From NCBI GenBank assembly GCA_963803335.1, contig CAWDME010000011.1:310001-374000 (forward strand): DNA of 64,000 nt, in the 5' to 3' direction. The translations under genes and the position numbers were made by a program. This document shows positions 1 to 9,400 of the stretch, piece by piece (position 1 is the stretch's first letter; each line of letters starts with the position of its first letter). The notes beneath the pieces were generated by a model, which was given only the letters and a program-made list of their open reading frames with translations, was not told the origin of the DNA and made no database searches. The DNA is from DASSUW01 sp963803335. GTDB taxonomy: Bacteria > Actinomycetota > Thermoleophilia > Solirubrobacterales > Solirubrobacteraceae.

Positions 1-31
1 CCGCCCTGACCGCAACGCCCTGAGGAGACCC

Positions 32-1452
<1,421 letters not shown>

Positions 1453-1456
<4 letters not shown>

Positions 1457-2049
1457 TCGACCCCAACCAGCACGACCAGTTCGTCCTCCGCCAGAAGTTC
1501 GCGCCGGTCATCAACCGGTACGAGTTCTCGCTGGCGGAGGGCGAAGAGCCGTTCTGCTTCGTCGAGCAGAAGCGCTTCACGTTCAAGGAGGACATCCGCT
1601 TCTACACGGATGCCTCCAAGTCGCATGAGCTGCTGCGGATCAAGGCGCGCCAGCGCTTCGACCCGCGCGCGACGTACGACGTAACGGGCGCCGATGGGAC
1701 CAAGATCGGCGAGATCAAGAAGGTGTTCGGGACGAGCCTGTTCCGGTCGACCTACGAGATGGACTGGGCGGGCGGCTCCGCGAAGGCGGAGGAGCAGAAC
1801 CCGATCGTCGCGCTGTTCCGCCGGCTCGTCGGGTTCATCCCCTACGTCGGCGACTTCGCCGACTGGCTGCCGATCCCGTACCACTTCCAGTTCGTGCGCG
1901 ACGGGGAGGTCGTCGGCCACCACCGCCGCCGGATCGGCCCGTTCCGGGACGTGTACGACATCGATATGTCCGGTGATCCCGAGCGCGCCGTCGACCGCCG
2001 GCTCGTGCTGGCGATCGCCGTCGGGATGGACGCGCTGCAGGCCCGTTAG
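1453..2049 (+). CDS. LURP-one-related / scramblase-like protein
   Basis: About 198 residues with no signal peptide or membrane segment. The order of strands (FVLRQKF..., FCFVEQKRFTFKEDIRFYTD, LLRIKARQRFDPRATYDV, GTKIGEIKKVF, then a basic C-terminal half) resembles the LURP-one/Tubby-like beta-barrel family, which includes phospholipid-scramblase-like proteins. The bacterial members have no settled function. The reading frame has no ATG or GTG near its beginning. The best start is TTG at 1453, which overlaps the ahcY stop in the form TTGA and suggests translational coupling. A role linked to methyl-cycle genes is only suggested by position. Family call is moderate. Confidence 0.7.
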
Positions 2050-2059
2050 GGTCTGCGGC

Positions 2060-3385
2060 GTGACCGCGCTACGCCGCGCCTTCGAACTGGCCCAGGAACA
2101 TCTCGACGGGATCGGGGAGCGGCGCGTCGGGGCGTCGTTGTCCTATGAGGACGCGGTCGCGGCGCTCGACGAGCCGCTGCCCGAGCGCGGCGAGGACCCG
2201 GTCGCGGTGATCGAGCACCTCGCCGCCGCCGCGGGCGCGGCGACGGTTGCCAGCCCCGGGCCGCGCTACTTCGGCTTCGTCACCGGCGGCGCGCTGCCGG
2301 CGGCGCTCGCCGCCGACTGGCTCGCCAGCGCCTGGGACCAGAACGCGTTCAGCCGCGTCAGCTCACCGGCCGCCGCGGCCATCGAGGCGGTCGCCGAGCG
2401 CTGGATCGTCGAGGCGATGCACCTGCCGCTCGACGCGGTCGTCGGCTTCACCACCGGCGCGACGATGGCGAACTTCACGAGCATGGCGGCCGCGCGCCAT
2501 GCCGTGCTCGCCCGGGCCGGCCACGATGTCGAGCAGGAGGGGCTGACCGGCGCGCCGCGCATCCGCGTGCTCGCCGGCACGCACGTCCACGCGTCGATGC
2601 TCGTGGCGCTGCGCTACGCCGGCCTCGGCGCGCCGGAGATCGTGCCGGCGGCGGCGCTTGCGGCAGCGGTGGGCGACGAGCCGACGATCGTGTGCGCGCA
2701 GGTCGGCGAGGTCAACAGCGGCGCCATCGACCCGCTCGACGAGATCGCCGACGCCGCCCATGCGCACGGCGCCTGGCTGCACATCGACGGGGCGTTCGGC
2801 ATGTGGGCGGCCGCGAGCCCGGGGCTGCGTCACCTCGTCGCGGGCGCCGAGCGCGCCGACTCCTGGGCGGTCGACGCCCATAAGTGGCTCAATGTGCCCT
2901 ACGACGGCGCGCTGGCGATCGTCGCCGACCGCGAGGCGGTGCAGTCGGCGATCGGCGTCCGCGCCGCCTACCTGCCGGACGATGCCGGGCGCGACCCGGT
3001 CGACTTCTCGCCGGAGATGTCGCGCCGCGCACGTGCGATCCCGATCTATGCCGCGCTGCGCCAGCTCGGCCGCAGCGGCGTGGCCGAGCTCGTCGACCGC
3101 TGCTGCGCGCTCGCCCGCCGGCTCGCCGCCGCGATGGAGGAGCTCGACGGCGCGCAGGTGCTCAACGACGTCGTCCTCAACCAGGTGCTCGTGCGCTTCG
3201 GCGACGACGATGCGAGGACTCAGGGCGTGATCGCAGCCGTGCAGGAGAGCGGCGAGGCGTGGCTCGGCGGCACGGTCTGGAACGGCCAGGCGGCGGCCCG
3301 CGTGTCGGTCTCGAACTGGTCGACGACCGAGGACGACATCGACCGCCTGGCGGCGGCGTTCGCCGATGCCCTCGGACGTCGCTGA
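2060..3385 (+). CDS. PLP-dependent group II decarboxylase-like protein
   Basis: A 441-residue fold-type I PLP enzyme of the glutamate/aromatic-amino-acid decarboxylase superfamily. Diagnostic parts: PRYFGFVTGG near residue 70, GFTTGATMANF near 130 (phosphate and ring contacts), HIDGAFGMWA near 240 (Asp for the PLP nitrogen) and DAHKWLN near 275, whose lysine should form the internal aldimine. Substrate is not readable from sequence; decarboxylation of an aromatic or acidic amino acid is the family norm. The GTG at 2060 follows the previous stop by 10 bases. The 3' end overlaps the next gene by 20 bases, so the two are probably co-expressed. Confidence 0.85.
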   Translation: MTALRRAFELAQEHLDGIGERRVGASLSYEDAVAALDEPLPERGEDPVAVIEHLAAAAGAATVASPGPRYFGFVTGGALPAALAADWLASAWDQNAFSRVSSPAAAAIEAVAERWIVEAMHLPLDAVVGFTTGATMANFTSMAAARHAVLARAGHDVEQEGLTGAPRIRVLAGTHVHASMLVALRYAGLGAPEIVPAAALAAAVGDEPTIVCAQVGEVNSGAIDPLDEIADAAHAHGAWLHIDGAFGMWAAASPGLRHLVAGAERADSWAVDAHKWLNVPYDGALAIVADREAVQSAIGVRAAYLPDDAGRDPVDFSPEMSRRARAIPIYAALRQLGRSGVAELVDRCCALARRLAAAMEELDGAQVLNDVVLNQVLVRFGDDDARTQGVIAAVQESGEAWLGGTVWNGQAAARVSVSNWSTTEDDIDRLAAAFADALGRR

Positions 3386-4601
3386 CCTCACGCTCGCCGC
3401 GGCGGGCGAGGCCCGCATCGAGTGGGCCGACGCTCAGATGCCCGTCCTGCGCTCGATCCGCGAGCGCTTCGAGCGCGAGCGGCCGCTCGACGGGCTCGTC
3501 GTCGGCGCCTGCCTGCACGTGACGTCGGAAACCGCCTGCCTGGTCCGCACGCTGGCGGCCGCGGGCGCCGACGTGGCGCTGTGCGCATCGAACCCCTTCG
3601 CCACGCAGGACGACGTCGCCGCCGCGCTCGCCGAGGGCGGCGCCGAGGTCCACGCCGTCCGCGGCGACGATGCCGAGGCCTGGGCCGCGCGCGTCGCGGC
3701 GGTGGTGGTGCGTGCGCCGCGCATCACGCTCGACGACGGCGCCGACCTGCTGAGCGCGCTGCACCTCGCCCGCCCGGATCTGCTCGACGGGATGCTCGGC
3801 GGCACCGAGGAGACCACCACCGGGCTCGTGCGGCTGCGCGCGTTGCAGGCCGAGGGCAGGCTCGCGTGCCCGGTGCTCGCGGTCAACGAGGCGCTCAGCG
3901 AGCGCTTCAACGACCGCTTCGGCACCGGCCAGTCGGCGCTCGACGGCATCCTGCGCACCACCAACCTGCTGCTCGCCGGGCGCACCGTCGTCGTGTTCGG
4001 CTACGGCTGGACGGGGCGTGGAATCGCGTCGCGGGCCGACGGTCTCGGCGCGTCGGTGATCGTCTGCGAGGTCGATCCGCTGCGCGCGCTCGAGGCGCGC
4101 ATGGAGGGCTTCGAGGTCATGCCCGCGCTCGCCGCGGCCGAGCGCGGCGACGTCTTCATCACCGTCACCGGGGTCCGCGACGTCCTGCGCGGCGAGCACT
4201 TCGAGCGCATGAAGGACGGCGCGGTGCTCGCCAACGCCGGCCACTTCGACGTCGAGATCGACCTCGCCGCGCTGCGCGAGCGGGCCGACGCCGTGCGCGA
4301 GGTCCGCCCGCTCGTCGAGCAGTACGTGCTCGGCGACCGCCGGCTGAACCTGCTCGCCGCCGGCCGCGTCGTCAATCTCGCGGCCGCCGAGGGACATCCC
4401 GCCGCGGTCATGGACATCTCGTTCGCGCTGCAGGCGCTCGCCGCCGAGGTGCTCGCGCGCGCCGAGCTTCCGCCCGGCGTCCATCCGGTGCCCGAGGGCG
4501 TCGACCGCGAGGTCGCGGCGCTCAAGCTCGCGTCGCTCGGCGTGCAGATCGACACGCTGAGCGCCGAGCAGGAGCAGTACCGGCGCGGCTGGGTAGGGTG
4601 A
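3366..4601 (+). CDS. Divergent S-adenosylhomocysteine hydrolase-like paralog
   Basis: 411 residues, lacking the insert present in the ahcY at the left end and resembling the short archaeal/Thermotoga-type SAHases (GTGQS, GYGWTGRG, NAGHFDVEID, MDISFALQ). Retained: H51 in CLHVTSET, D123/D124 in LDDGAD, E148/E149 in TEETTTG, the NAD motif GYGWTG (212-217) and H in NAGHFD. Changed: the loop that normally reads ND-S-x-x-K-x-x-FDN is NEALSERFNDR (174-184). The catalytic lysine is therefore absent, and the Asp-Asn pair is inverted to Asn182-Asp183. The KPDHYRY tail is also missing. It may act on another thioether nucleoside, such as S-inosylhomocysteine, or be regulatory. The ATG at 3366 overlaps the upstream gene by 20 bases. 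Confidence 0.85.
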   Translation: MPSDVADLTLAAAGEARIEWADAQMPVLRSIRERFERERPLDGLVVGACLHVTSETACLVRTLAAAGADVALCASNPFATQDDVAAALAEGGAEVHAVRGDDAEAWAARVAAVVVRAPRITLDDGADLLSALHLARPDLLDGMLGGTEETTTGLVRLRALQAEGRLACPVLAVNEALSERFNDRFGTGQSALDGILRTTNLLLAGRTVVVFGYGWTGRGIASRADGLGASVIVCEVDPLRALEARMEGFEVMPALAAAERGDVFITVTGVRDVLRGEHFERMKDGAVLANAGHFDVEIDLAALRERADAVREVRPLVEQYVLGDRRLNLLAAGRVVNLAAAEGHPAAVMDISFALQALAAEVLARAELPPGVHPVPEGVDREVAALKLASLGVQIDTLSAEQEQYRRGWVG

Positions 4602-4606
4602 CCGCG

Positions 4607-5956
4607 ATGGATGGCCTGCAGGCGAGCGTCGAGAAGATGCGCCGCGAGGGGCTCCCCGACGCGGCCATCGACACCTTCACGCACTACTACGAGCAGCTCG
4701 CCGAGGGCGAGACCGGCATGCTGCCCGAGTCCGAGATCGAGCCGGTCGAGGACGTCCAGCAACTCGATGACCTGCCGGAGGGCGAGCCGCCGCTCGACGC
4801 GGCGGTGGTCATCAAGCTCAACGGCGGCCTCGGCACGAGCATGGGCATGACGGGCGCGAAGTCGCTGATCGAGGCCAAGGACGGGATGTCGTTCCTGGAC
4901 GTGATCGTGCGCCAGGTGCTCGGACTGCGCGAGCGGTCCGGCGCCCGTTTGCCGCTCGTGCTGATGAACTCCTTCAGCACCCACGACGACGCGCTGGAGG
5001 CGCTCCCGTCTGACGTCGAGTCGGACGTCCCGCCGGACTTCGTGCAGCACAAGGAGCCGAAGATCCGGGTCGACGACCTGCAGCCGGTCGAATGGCCCGA
5101 CAACCCGTCGCTGGAGTGGTGCCCGCCCGGCCACGGCGACCTCTACACCGCGCTGCTCACCTCCGGAATGCTCGAGGGGCTCCTGGAGCGCGGCTACCGG
5201 TACGCGTTCGTCTCCAACTCCGACAACCTCGGCGCGGTGCTCGAGCCGCGCATCCTCGCCTGGATGGCGCGCGAAGAGCTCCCGTTCGTGATGGAGGTCA
5301 CGCGCCGCACCGAGACGGACCGCAAGGGCGGCCACATCGCGAAGCGGCCGGGCGGTGGCTACCTGCTGCGCGAGACCGCCCAGACGCCGAAGGAGGATCT
5401 CGACTCGCTGCAAGACATCGGCCGCCACCGCTACGTGAACACCAACAACCTGTGGATCGACCTGCAGGCGCTGCGCGACGTCATGCGCGAGCGGGAGGGG
5501 GTGCTCGGGCTGCCGCTGATCGTCAACAAGAAGACCGTCGACCCCGGCGACAAGTCGACGCCCGAGGTGTTCCAGCTCGAGACCGCGATGGGCGCGGCGA
5601 TCGGCGTCTTCGACGGGGCGCTGCCGGTGGCCGTGTCGCGACAGCGGTTCTCGCCGGTCAAGACCACCGAGGACCTGCTGGCGCTGCGCTCGGACGCTTA
5701 CGTGCTGACCGACGACGCGCGTGTGGAGCTGGCGCCCGAGCGCGACGGCACGCCGCCGGTCGTCGACCTCGACGACGAGTACTACAAGCTGCTGCGCGAC
5801 TTCGACGAGCGCTTGCCCGCCGCCCCGTCGCTGGTGGAGTGCGAGCGCCTCGCGGTCGAAGGTGACGTGACGTTCGGCCGCGGTGTCGTCGTGCGCGGGT
5901 CGGTGACCGTGAGCGGGCCGCGCGAGATCGAGGACGAGGCCGTCCTCGAGGGCTAG
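4607..5956 (+). CDS. UTP--glucose-1-phosphate uridylyltransferase, UDPGP (eukaryotic-like) family
   Basis: Makes UDP-glucose from UTP and glucose-1-phosphate for glycans and trehalose or lipid glycosylation. The 449-residue protein carries the UDPGP nucleotide-binding loop KLNGGLGTSMG at 70-80. Other family blocks are LVLMNSFSTHDDA, the glycine-rich PPGHGDLYTAL, VSNSDNLGA, GGHIAKRPGG, NTNNLWIDL and IVNKKTVDP. This is the eukaryote-type enzyme, unrelated to the bacterial GalU family. A short left-handed-helix-like C-terminus (GDVTFGRGVVVRGSVTV) ends it. ATG 4607 is preferred. GTG 4598, overlapping the upstream TGA, is an in-frame alternative adding three residues. Confidence 0.93.
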   Translation: MDGLQASVEKMRREGLPDAAIDTFTHYYEQLAEGETGMLPESEIEPVEDVQQLDDLPEGEPPLDAAVVIKLNGGLGTSMGMTGAKSLIEAKDGMSFLDVIVRQVLGLRERSGARLPLVLMNSFSTHDDALEALPSDVESDVPPDFVQHKEPKIRVDDLQPVEWPDNPSLEWCPPGHGDLYTALLTSGMLEGLLERGYRYAFVSNSDNLGAVLEPRILAWMAREELPFVMEVTRRTETDRKGGHIAKRPGGGYLLRETAQTPKEDLDSLQDIGRHRYVNTNNLWIDLQALRDVMREREGVLGLPLIVNKKTVDPGDKSTPEVFQLETAMGAAIGVFDGALPVAVSRQRFSPVKTTEDLLALRSDAYVLTDDARVELAPERDGTPPVVDLDDEYYKLLRDFDERLPAAPSLVECERLAVEGDVTFGRGVVVRGSVTVSGPREIEDEAVLEG

Positions 5957-6067
5957 CGCCGGCTCGACCCACGCAGTAACGGCGGTCAGCGGACGGTGTA
6001 CTCCTTATCGACCATCGGTCAACAAGGATACCCAGACGGCTTCGCCGTCGGGCACAAGGAGATCGCA

Positions 6068-6733
6068 ATGACCGCCGCCCGTGAGAAGACCTTCCTGCTC
6101 GCCCGGCCCGAGGGACGGGTGCTCGAGTGGATCGCCCGCCGCCTGCCGGCCTGGGTGATGCCCGATCATCTGACCGCGCTCGGTGTTCTCGCCGCCATCG
6201 GCATCGCCGGCGCGTACGCGCTCTCCAACCAGGACCCGGTGTGGCTGTGGGCCGCGAGCGGCCTGCTCGTCGTGCACTGGCTCGGCGACTCGCTCGACGG
6301 CACGCTGGCGCGCGTGCGCAAGACCGAGCGGCCGCGCTACGGCTACTACCTCGACCACCTCGTCGACGCGATCGCCACCGCCCTGATCGGACTCGGGCTC
6401 GGCCTGTCGCCGTACATGCTGCTCGCCAGCGGCCTGGTCATCGTCATCGCCTACCTGGTGCTCTCGATCAACACGTACCTCGAGACCAACACGCTCGGCG
6501 TGTTCTCGCTCGGGTACGGGCGGCTCGGGCCGACCGAGGCGCGCGTCGGCCTCGTCGCCGTCAACACGTTGCTCGCGCTGGGCGTCGTGCCGGCGGCGTT
6601 CGGGATGGGACTGCTCGACTTCGTCGTGCTCGGCATCACCGCGCTGATGCTGGCCGCGCTGGCCGTGCGCGCGTTCCGCAACCTGCGCGAACTGGCGCGC
6701 CTCGAGCCGGCGCGGCCTCAGGCGGCGCCGTAG
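6068..6733 (+). CDS. CDP-alcohol phosphatidyltransferase family membrane protein
   Basis: Transfers a phosphatidyl group from a CDP-alcohol to a second alcohol, giving a phospholipid precursor. The signature D-x2-DG-x2-AR-x8-G-x3-D-x3-D is complete in DSLDGTLARVRKTERPRYG and the following YYLDHLVDA. About six hydrophobic helices follow in 222 residues. The acceptor (inositol phosphate, glycerol phosphate or other) cannot be read. ATG 6068 has an AAGGAG ribosome site at about 6056-6061, which decides the start over an upstream in-frame ATG at 5996. The 110 bases before it hold a short hairpin, GACGGC-TTC-GCCGTC near 6035-6049, of unclear role. The 3' end overlaps the convergent ctaG-like gene by 16 bases. 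Confidence 0.88.
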   Translation: MTAAREKTFLLARPEGRVLEWIARRLPAWVMPDHLTALGVLAAIGIAGAYALSNQDPVWLWAASGLLVVHWLGDSLDGTLARVRKTERPRYGYYLDHLVDAIATALIGLGLGLSPYMLLASGLVIVIAYLVLSINTYLETNTLGVFSLGYGRLGPTEARVGLVAVNTLLALGVVPAAFGMGLLDFVVLGITALMLAALAVRAFRNLRELARLEPARPQAAP

Positions 6734-7521
6734 CGCTCGGCGCGCTGGTCCTCGGCGTCCGACTCCGCGAGCATCCGCACGAACAGGTACGCGAGCGTGA
6801 TGCCCATCACGATCGACTGCTCGAGCGCCATCACGAGCCCGGCGACATGCTGGTCGTCAAGCGGCGTGAGCCCCCACTTCTCCCCGCTCCAGTTGTACGC
6901 GTAGAGCAGGTCGGGGCTGAACGCGAGCAGGACGCCGAGGAAGCCGACGAGGATCTTCGTCGACGCCATGTAGAGGATCGGCCCCATCCCGGCCAGGCGC
7001 ATGCGGCTGCGGATGGGGCTGAGGAGGTGCCACCAGTAGAGGAGGCCGGCGCCGGCGAAGCACAGGTGCTCGATCACGTGGATCCCGGCGTGGTTGAGTG
7101 CCGCGTCGTAGAAGGTCGGGATGTGCCAGATCCACATCGCGCCCACGTAGGCGACGACGCCGAACGCGGGGTGCCCGAACGGTCCGGCCTTGCGCTCGAG
7201 CCAGTGGATGCGGCGGGTCGCCGGCCGCAGGATGTGCTTGGTCAGCGCGACGATCAGGCACACCGACGCGAGGTCGGCGATCAGCAGGTGCTGGACCATG
7301 TGGAAGGTGGCGAACTGCTCGCCGAGGACGTCGATCGGCGAGATCAGGGCGACGAACAGCAGCGCGATCCCCGTGCCCCACAGGATCGCCTTGCCGACCG
7401 GCGCCGCGCGCGCCCCGCCTTCGCGGCGCGCCGTCCGCCAGCGCAGGCCGTACACCAGCCCGTACGCGAGCAGCGAGGCGATGACGACCGGCGCGAAGGT
7501 CCACGAGGTGTCGACGGGCAC
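6718..7521 (-). CDS. ctaG: Cytochrome c oxidase assembly protein, CtaG/caa3 type
   Basis: A 267-residue integral membrane protein with about seven hydrophobic helices. Histidine-containing segments typical of the CtaG_caa3 family are present: TFHMVQHLLIAD, MWIWHIPTFYDAAL, IHVIEHLCF and LYWWHLL. Family members help build the copper site of caa3/aa3 cytochrome oxidase in the cytoplasmic membrane. No oxidase subunits lie nearby, so the target oxidase is encoded elsewhere. The GTG at 7521 puts the first hydrophobic helix (TWTFAPVVIASLLAYGL-like) directly at the N terminus. The longer open frame upstream lacks plausible coding character. It is divergent from comF with about 95 bases between them. 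Confidence 0.88.
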   Translation of the reverse strand: MPVDTSWTFAPVVIASLLAYGLVYGLRWRTARREGGARAAPVGKAILWGTGIALLFVALISPIDVLGEQFATFHMVQHLLIADLASVCLIVALTKHILRPATRRIHWLERKAGPFGHPAFGVVAYVGAMWIWHIPTFYDAALNHAGIHVIEHLCFAGAGLLYWWHLLSPIRSRMRLAGMGPILYMASTKILVGFLGVLLAFSPDLLYAYNWSGEKWGLTPLDDQHVAGLVMALEQSIVMGITLAYLFVRMLAESDAEDQRAERYGAA

Positions 7522-7616
7522 CGCCGTCGATTCTGACGCACAAACGTCACACCGCCTGCGCAGACTCTTTGCGATCGCGTGGTGATCCGTCACACGATCT
7601 CCGGCAGGGTGACCTC

Positions 7617-8288
7617 GTGCTGCGCTCCGAGCTGATCGCGCTGATCGTCCCGCCCGCCTGTGTCGCATGTCGCGCGCCGCTCGCGCGGGCGCAATTGTGG
7701 CTCTGCGCCGACTGCACGCGCGCCCTGCCGTGGCTGCCCGCGTGGGCGTGCGCGCGCTGTGGACTGCCGCGGCACCGGCGCGGCTGCCCGGCGGCGGGCG
7801 CGGCGTTCGGCCGCGCGTGGGCACCGCTCGGCTACGACGGCGTCGCACGGGCGCTCGTCGCGACGCTGAAGTTCCGGTCGGCGCTGCCGGTCGCCGGGCT
7901 GATGGCGGCGCACATCGCCGCCAACCTGCCGGCCGAGCTGCGCGGGCCGCGCGTGCTCGTCCCGGTGCCGCCGCAGCCGGCGCGCCGCCGGCGCCGCGGG
8001 TTCGACCCCGCCGCCGCGCTGTGCGGTGCCCTGGCGGCGCGGCTCGAGCTGCCGGTCAGCGCGTGCCTCGTGCGGCGCGACCGCGCGAGCCGGCAGGTGG
8101 GCGCGCCGCGAGCGGAGCGCCGGCGGCGCGGGCGGATGACGATCGAGCTGCGCGCGCCGCCACCGCCCGCGGTGCTGCTCGTCGACGACGTTCACACGAC
8201 CGGCGCGACGCTGGACGCGTGTGCGCGAGCGCTGCGCCGAGGCGGCTGCGAGGAGGTGGTAGCCGTAACGTACGCCCGGACGCTGTGA
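7617..8288 (+). CDS. ComF family phosphoribosyltransferase-like protein
   Basis: 223 residues in the ComF/GntX pattern. An N-terminal double zinc ribbon (CVACRAPL, LCADCTRAL, CARCGLP within the first 50 residues) leads into a type I phosphoribosyltransferase domain with the PRPP loop VLLVDDVHTTGAT near residue 190. ComF is needed for DNA uptake during transformation in Bacillus and Haemophilus, but the family is widespread in non-competent bacteria. No other competence gene is in view. GTG 7617 is chosen because it precedes the first Cys pair with little extra sequence. The next gene follows by 16 bases and may be cotranscribed. Confidence 0.88.
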   Translation: MLRSELIALIVPPACVACRAPLARAQLWLCADCTRALPWLPAWACARCGLPRHRRGCPAAGAAFGRAWAPLGYDGVARALVATLKFRSALPVAGLMAAHIAANLPAELRGPRVLVPVPPQPARRRRRGFDPAAALCGALAARLELPVSACLVRRDRASRQVGAPRAERRRRGRMTIELRAPPPPAVLLVDDVHTTGATLDACARALRRGGCEEVVAVTYARTL

Positions 8289-8304
8289 GCTACCGTCGTG
8301 CGCG

Positions 8305-9060
8305 ATGAGCTTGCTGCGCGACTACACCAACCAGGCGCGGACGTACGACGAGACGCGCGCCGCCAGCCCATCCGTGCTCGGCCCGCTGCGCGAGGCGCTG
8401 GAGGGCGCGCCGGGGCGCCGGCTCGCCGACGTCGGAGGCGGCACCGGCAACTACGCGCGGGCGCTGCGCGACGACGGCTGGGAGCCGGTCGTGATCGACC
8501 GCGAGCCGGCGATGCTCGCGCGCGCCGCGGCCAAGGGGCTGGAGACGATCGAGGCCGACGCGCAGTCGCTCCCGCTGGCGGACGCGAGCGTCGACGCCGC
8601 GATGCTCGTCTCGATGCTCCACCACGTCGAGCACCCCGCGGCGGCGATCGCCGAGGCCCAGCGCATCCTTCGGCCGGGCGGCCGGCTCGCGCTGATGGTC
8701 TTCACGCGCGAGGACACGGCGGCGAGCTGGCTCAACGACTACTTCCCGAGCACGCGCGCGTGGATGCTCGCCTCGCACCCACCGCTCGCGGAGCTGCTCG
8801 AGCGGGTGCCCGGCGCCCGCCACATCGAGGTGCGGTTCCGCGATCTCGAGGACGGCTCGCTGGCCGCGCTCCAGGCGTTCCCGGAGCGCATCGTCGAGCC
8901 GGCCTGGCACCGGCAGACCAGCTTCTTCGAGCGTCTCGCACGCGACCATCCGGACGAGCTGGCCGCGGGGCTGGCGCGGCTCCGCGCCGAGCTCGCGGCC
9001 GGGACCGCGCCGCGCGAGCCCGGGCTCGCGACCGTGATTGCCTGGGTCAAGCCGCGCTGA
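8305..9060 (+). CDS. Class I SAM-dependent methyltransferase (Methyltransf_11 type)
   Basis: 251 residues. The SAM-binding motif I is LADVGGGTGNYA near residue 40, motif II acid is VVIDREPAM, and the later blocks EADAQSLPLADASVDAAMLV and LRPGGRLALM follow the UbiE/Methyltransf_11 pattern. The long C-terminal part likely sets the acceptor, which is unknown. Possible substrates range from small metabolites to quinones. It follows comF by 16 bases on the same strand. It is followed by 340 bases of repeat-rich non-coding sequence. Confidence 0.87.
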   Translation: MSLLRDYTNQARTYDETRAASPSVLGPLREALEGAPGRRLADVGGGTGNYARALRDDGWEPVVIDREPAMLARAAAKGLETIEADAQSLPLADASVDAAMLVSMLHHVEHPAAAIAEAQRILRPGGRLALMVFTREDTAASWLNDYFPSTRAWMLASHPPLAELLERVPGARHIEVRFRDLEDGSLAALQAFPERIVEPAWHRQTSFFERLARDHPDELAAGLARLRAELAAGTAPREPGLATVIAWVKPR

Positions 9061-9078
9061 GTCGCGGGGTCGGTCTGC

Positions 9079-9153
9079 GCCGGCTCTGTCTCCGCCGGCT
9101 CTGTCTCCGCCGGCTCTGCCTCCGCCCGTGTTGTCTCCGCCCGTGTTGTCTGC
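9079..9153. repeat. Five-unit 15-bp tandem repeat
   Basis: Five head-to-tail 15-bp units just past the methyltransferase stop. Units 1-2 are GCCGGCTCTGTCTCC, unit 3 differs by one base, and units 4-5 are GCCCGTGTTGTCT(C/G)C. There are no spacers, so this is a minisatellite and not a CRISPR. It could vary in copy number by slippage. The 340-base stretch 9061-9400 holds this repeat, an inverted repeat and a TetR-type operator, and no gene I can support. Confidence 0.85.
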
Positions 9154-9232
9154 GCCGGCGAACGTCAACGGCGGCTCGGTAGGGCGGGGAGGGTTTCGGC
9201 CGCGCTGTCTGCTGCGGTCGATTTCCCGCCCT

Positions 9233-9269
9233 GGGCGGATTTGTGACCGTATGGGTGGTTAATCCGCCC
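9233..9269. repeat. Inverted repeat GGGCGGATT / AATCCGCCC
   Basis: Perfect 9-bp arms at 9233-9241 and 9261-9269 with a 19-base loop. There is no T-tract on either side. It may act as a terminator for the methyltransferase transcript or as a protein-binding dyad. Function is not decidable from sequence. Confidence 0.55.
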
Positions 9270-9355
9270 ACGAGCCCGGCGGAGCGGCCGGTCGTGAGTC
9301 CCTCAATGCCCGAAGTTCGTCGGCACGACCTGGACGTCGCCAAGCCGCGGCACGA

Positions 9356-9377
9356 TGACAGAAATTGAAATCTGTCA
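9356..9377. promoter_or_regulatory. Palindromic operator TGACAGA-N8-TCTGTCA, likely TetR site
   Basis: Perfect 7-bp arms (9356-9362 and 9371-9377) around AATTGAAA, 23 bases before the aldo/keto reductase start. The AT-rich centre and dyad length fit a TetR-family operator. The cognate regulator is probably the TetR gene overlapping the reductase at 10402. A TTGAAA hexamer inside it (9365-9370) could serve as -35, so binding would block RNA polymerase. Confidence 0.65.
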
Positions 9378-9400
9378 GTCCATGTGCCAACCTAAGCGGC

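Noticed and set aside
6718..7848. 376-residue form of the CtaG-like protein
   Set aside because: The extra N terminus is antisense to comF and Arg/Ala-rich. GTG 7521 starts just before the first membrane helix.
9079..9153. CRISPR array
   Set aside because: The 15-bp units abut with no spacers, and no cas genes are present.
9038..9343. Arg/Gly repeat proteins over the 15-bp repeat on either strand
   Set aside because: Translations are simple products of the repeat, lack ribosome sites and overlap the inverted repeat and operator region.
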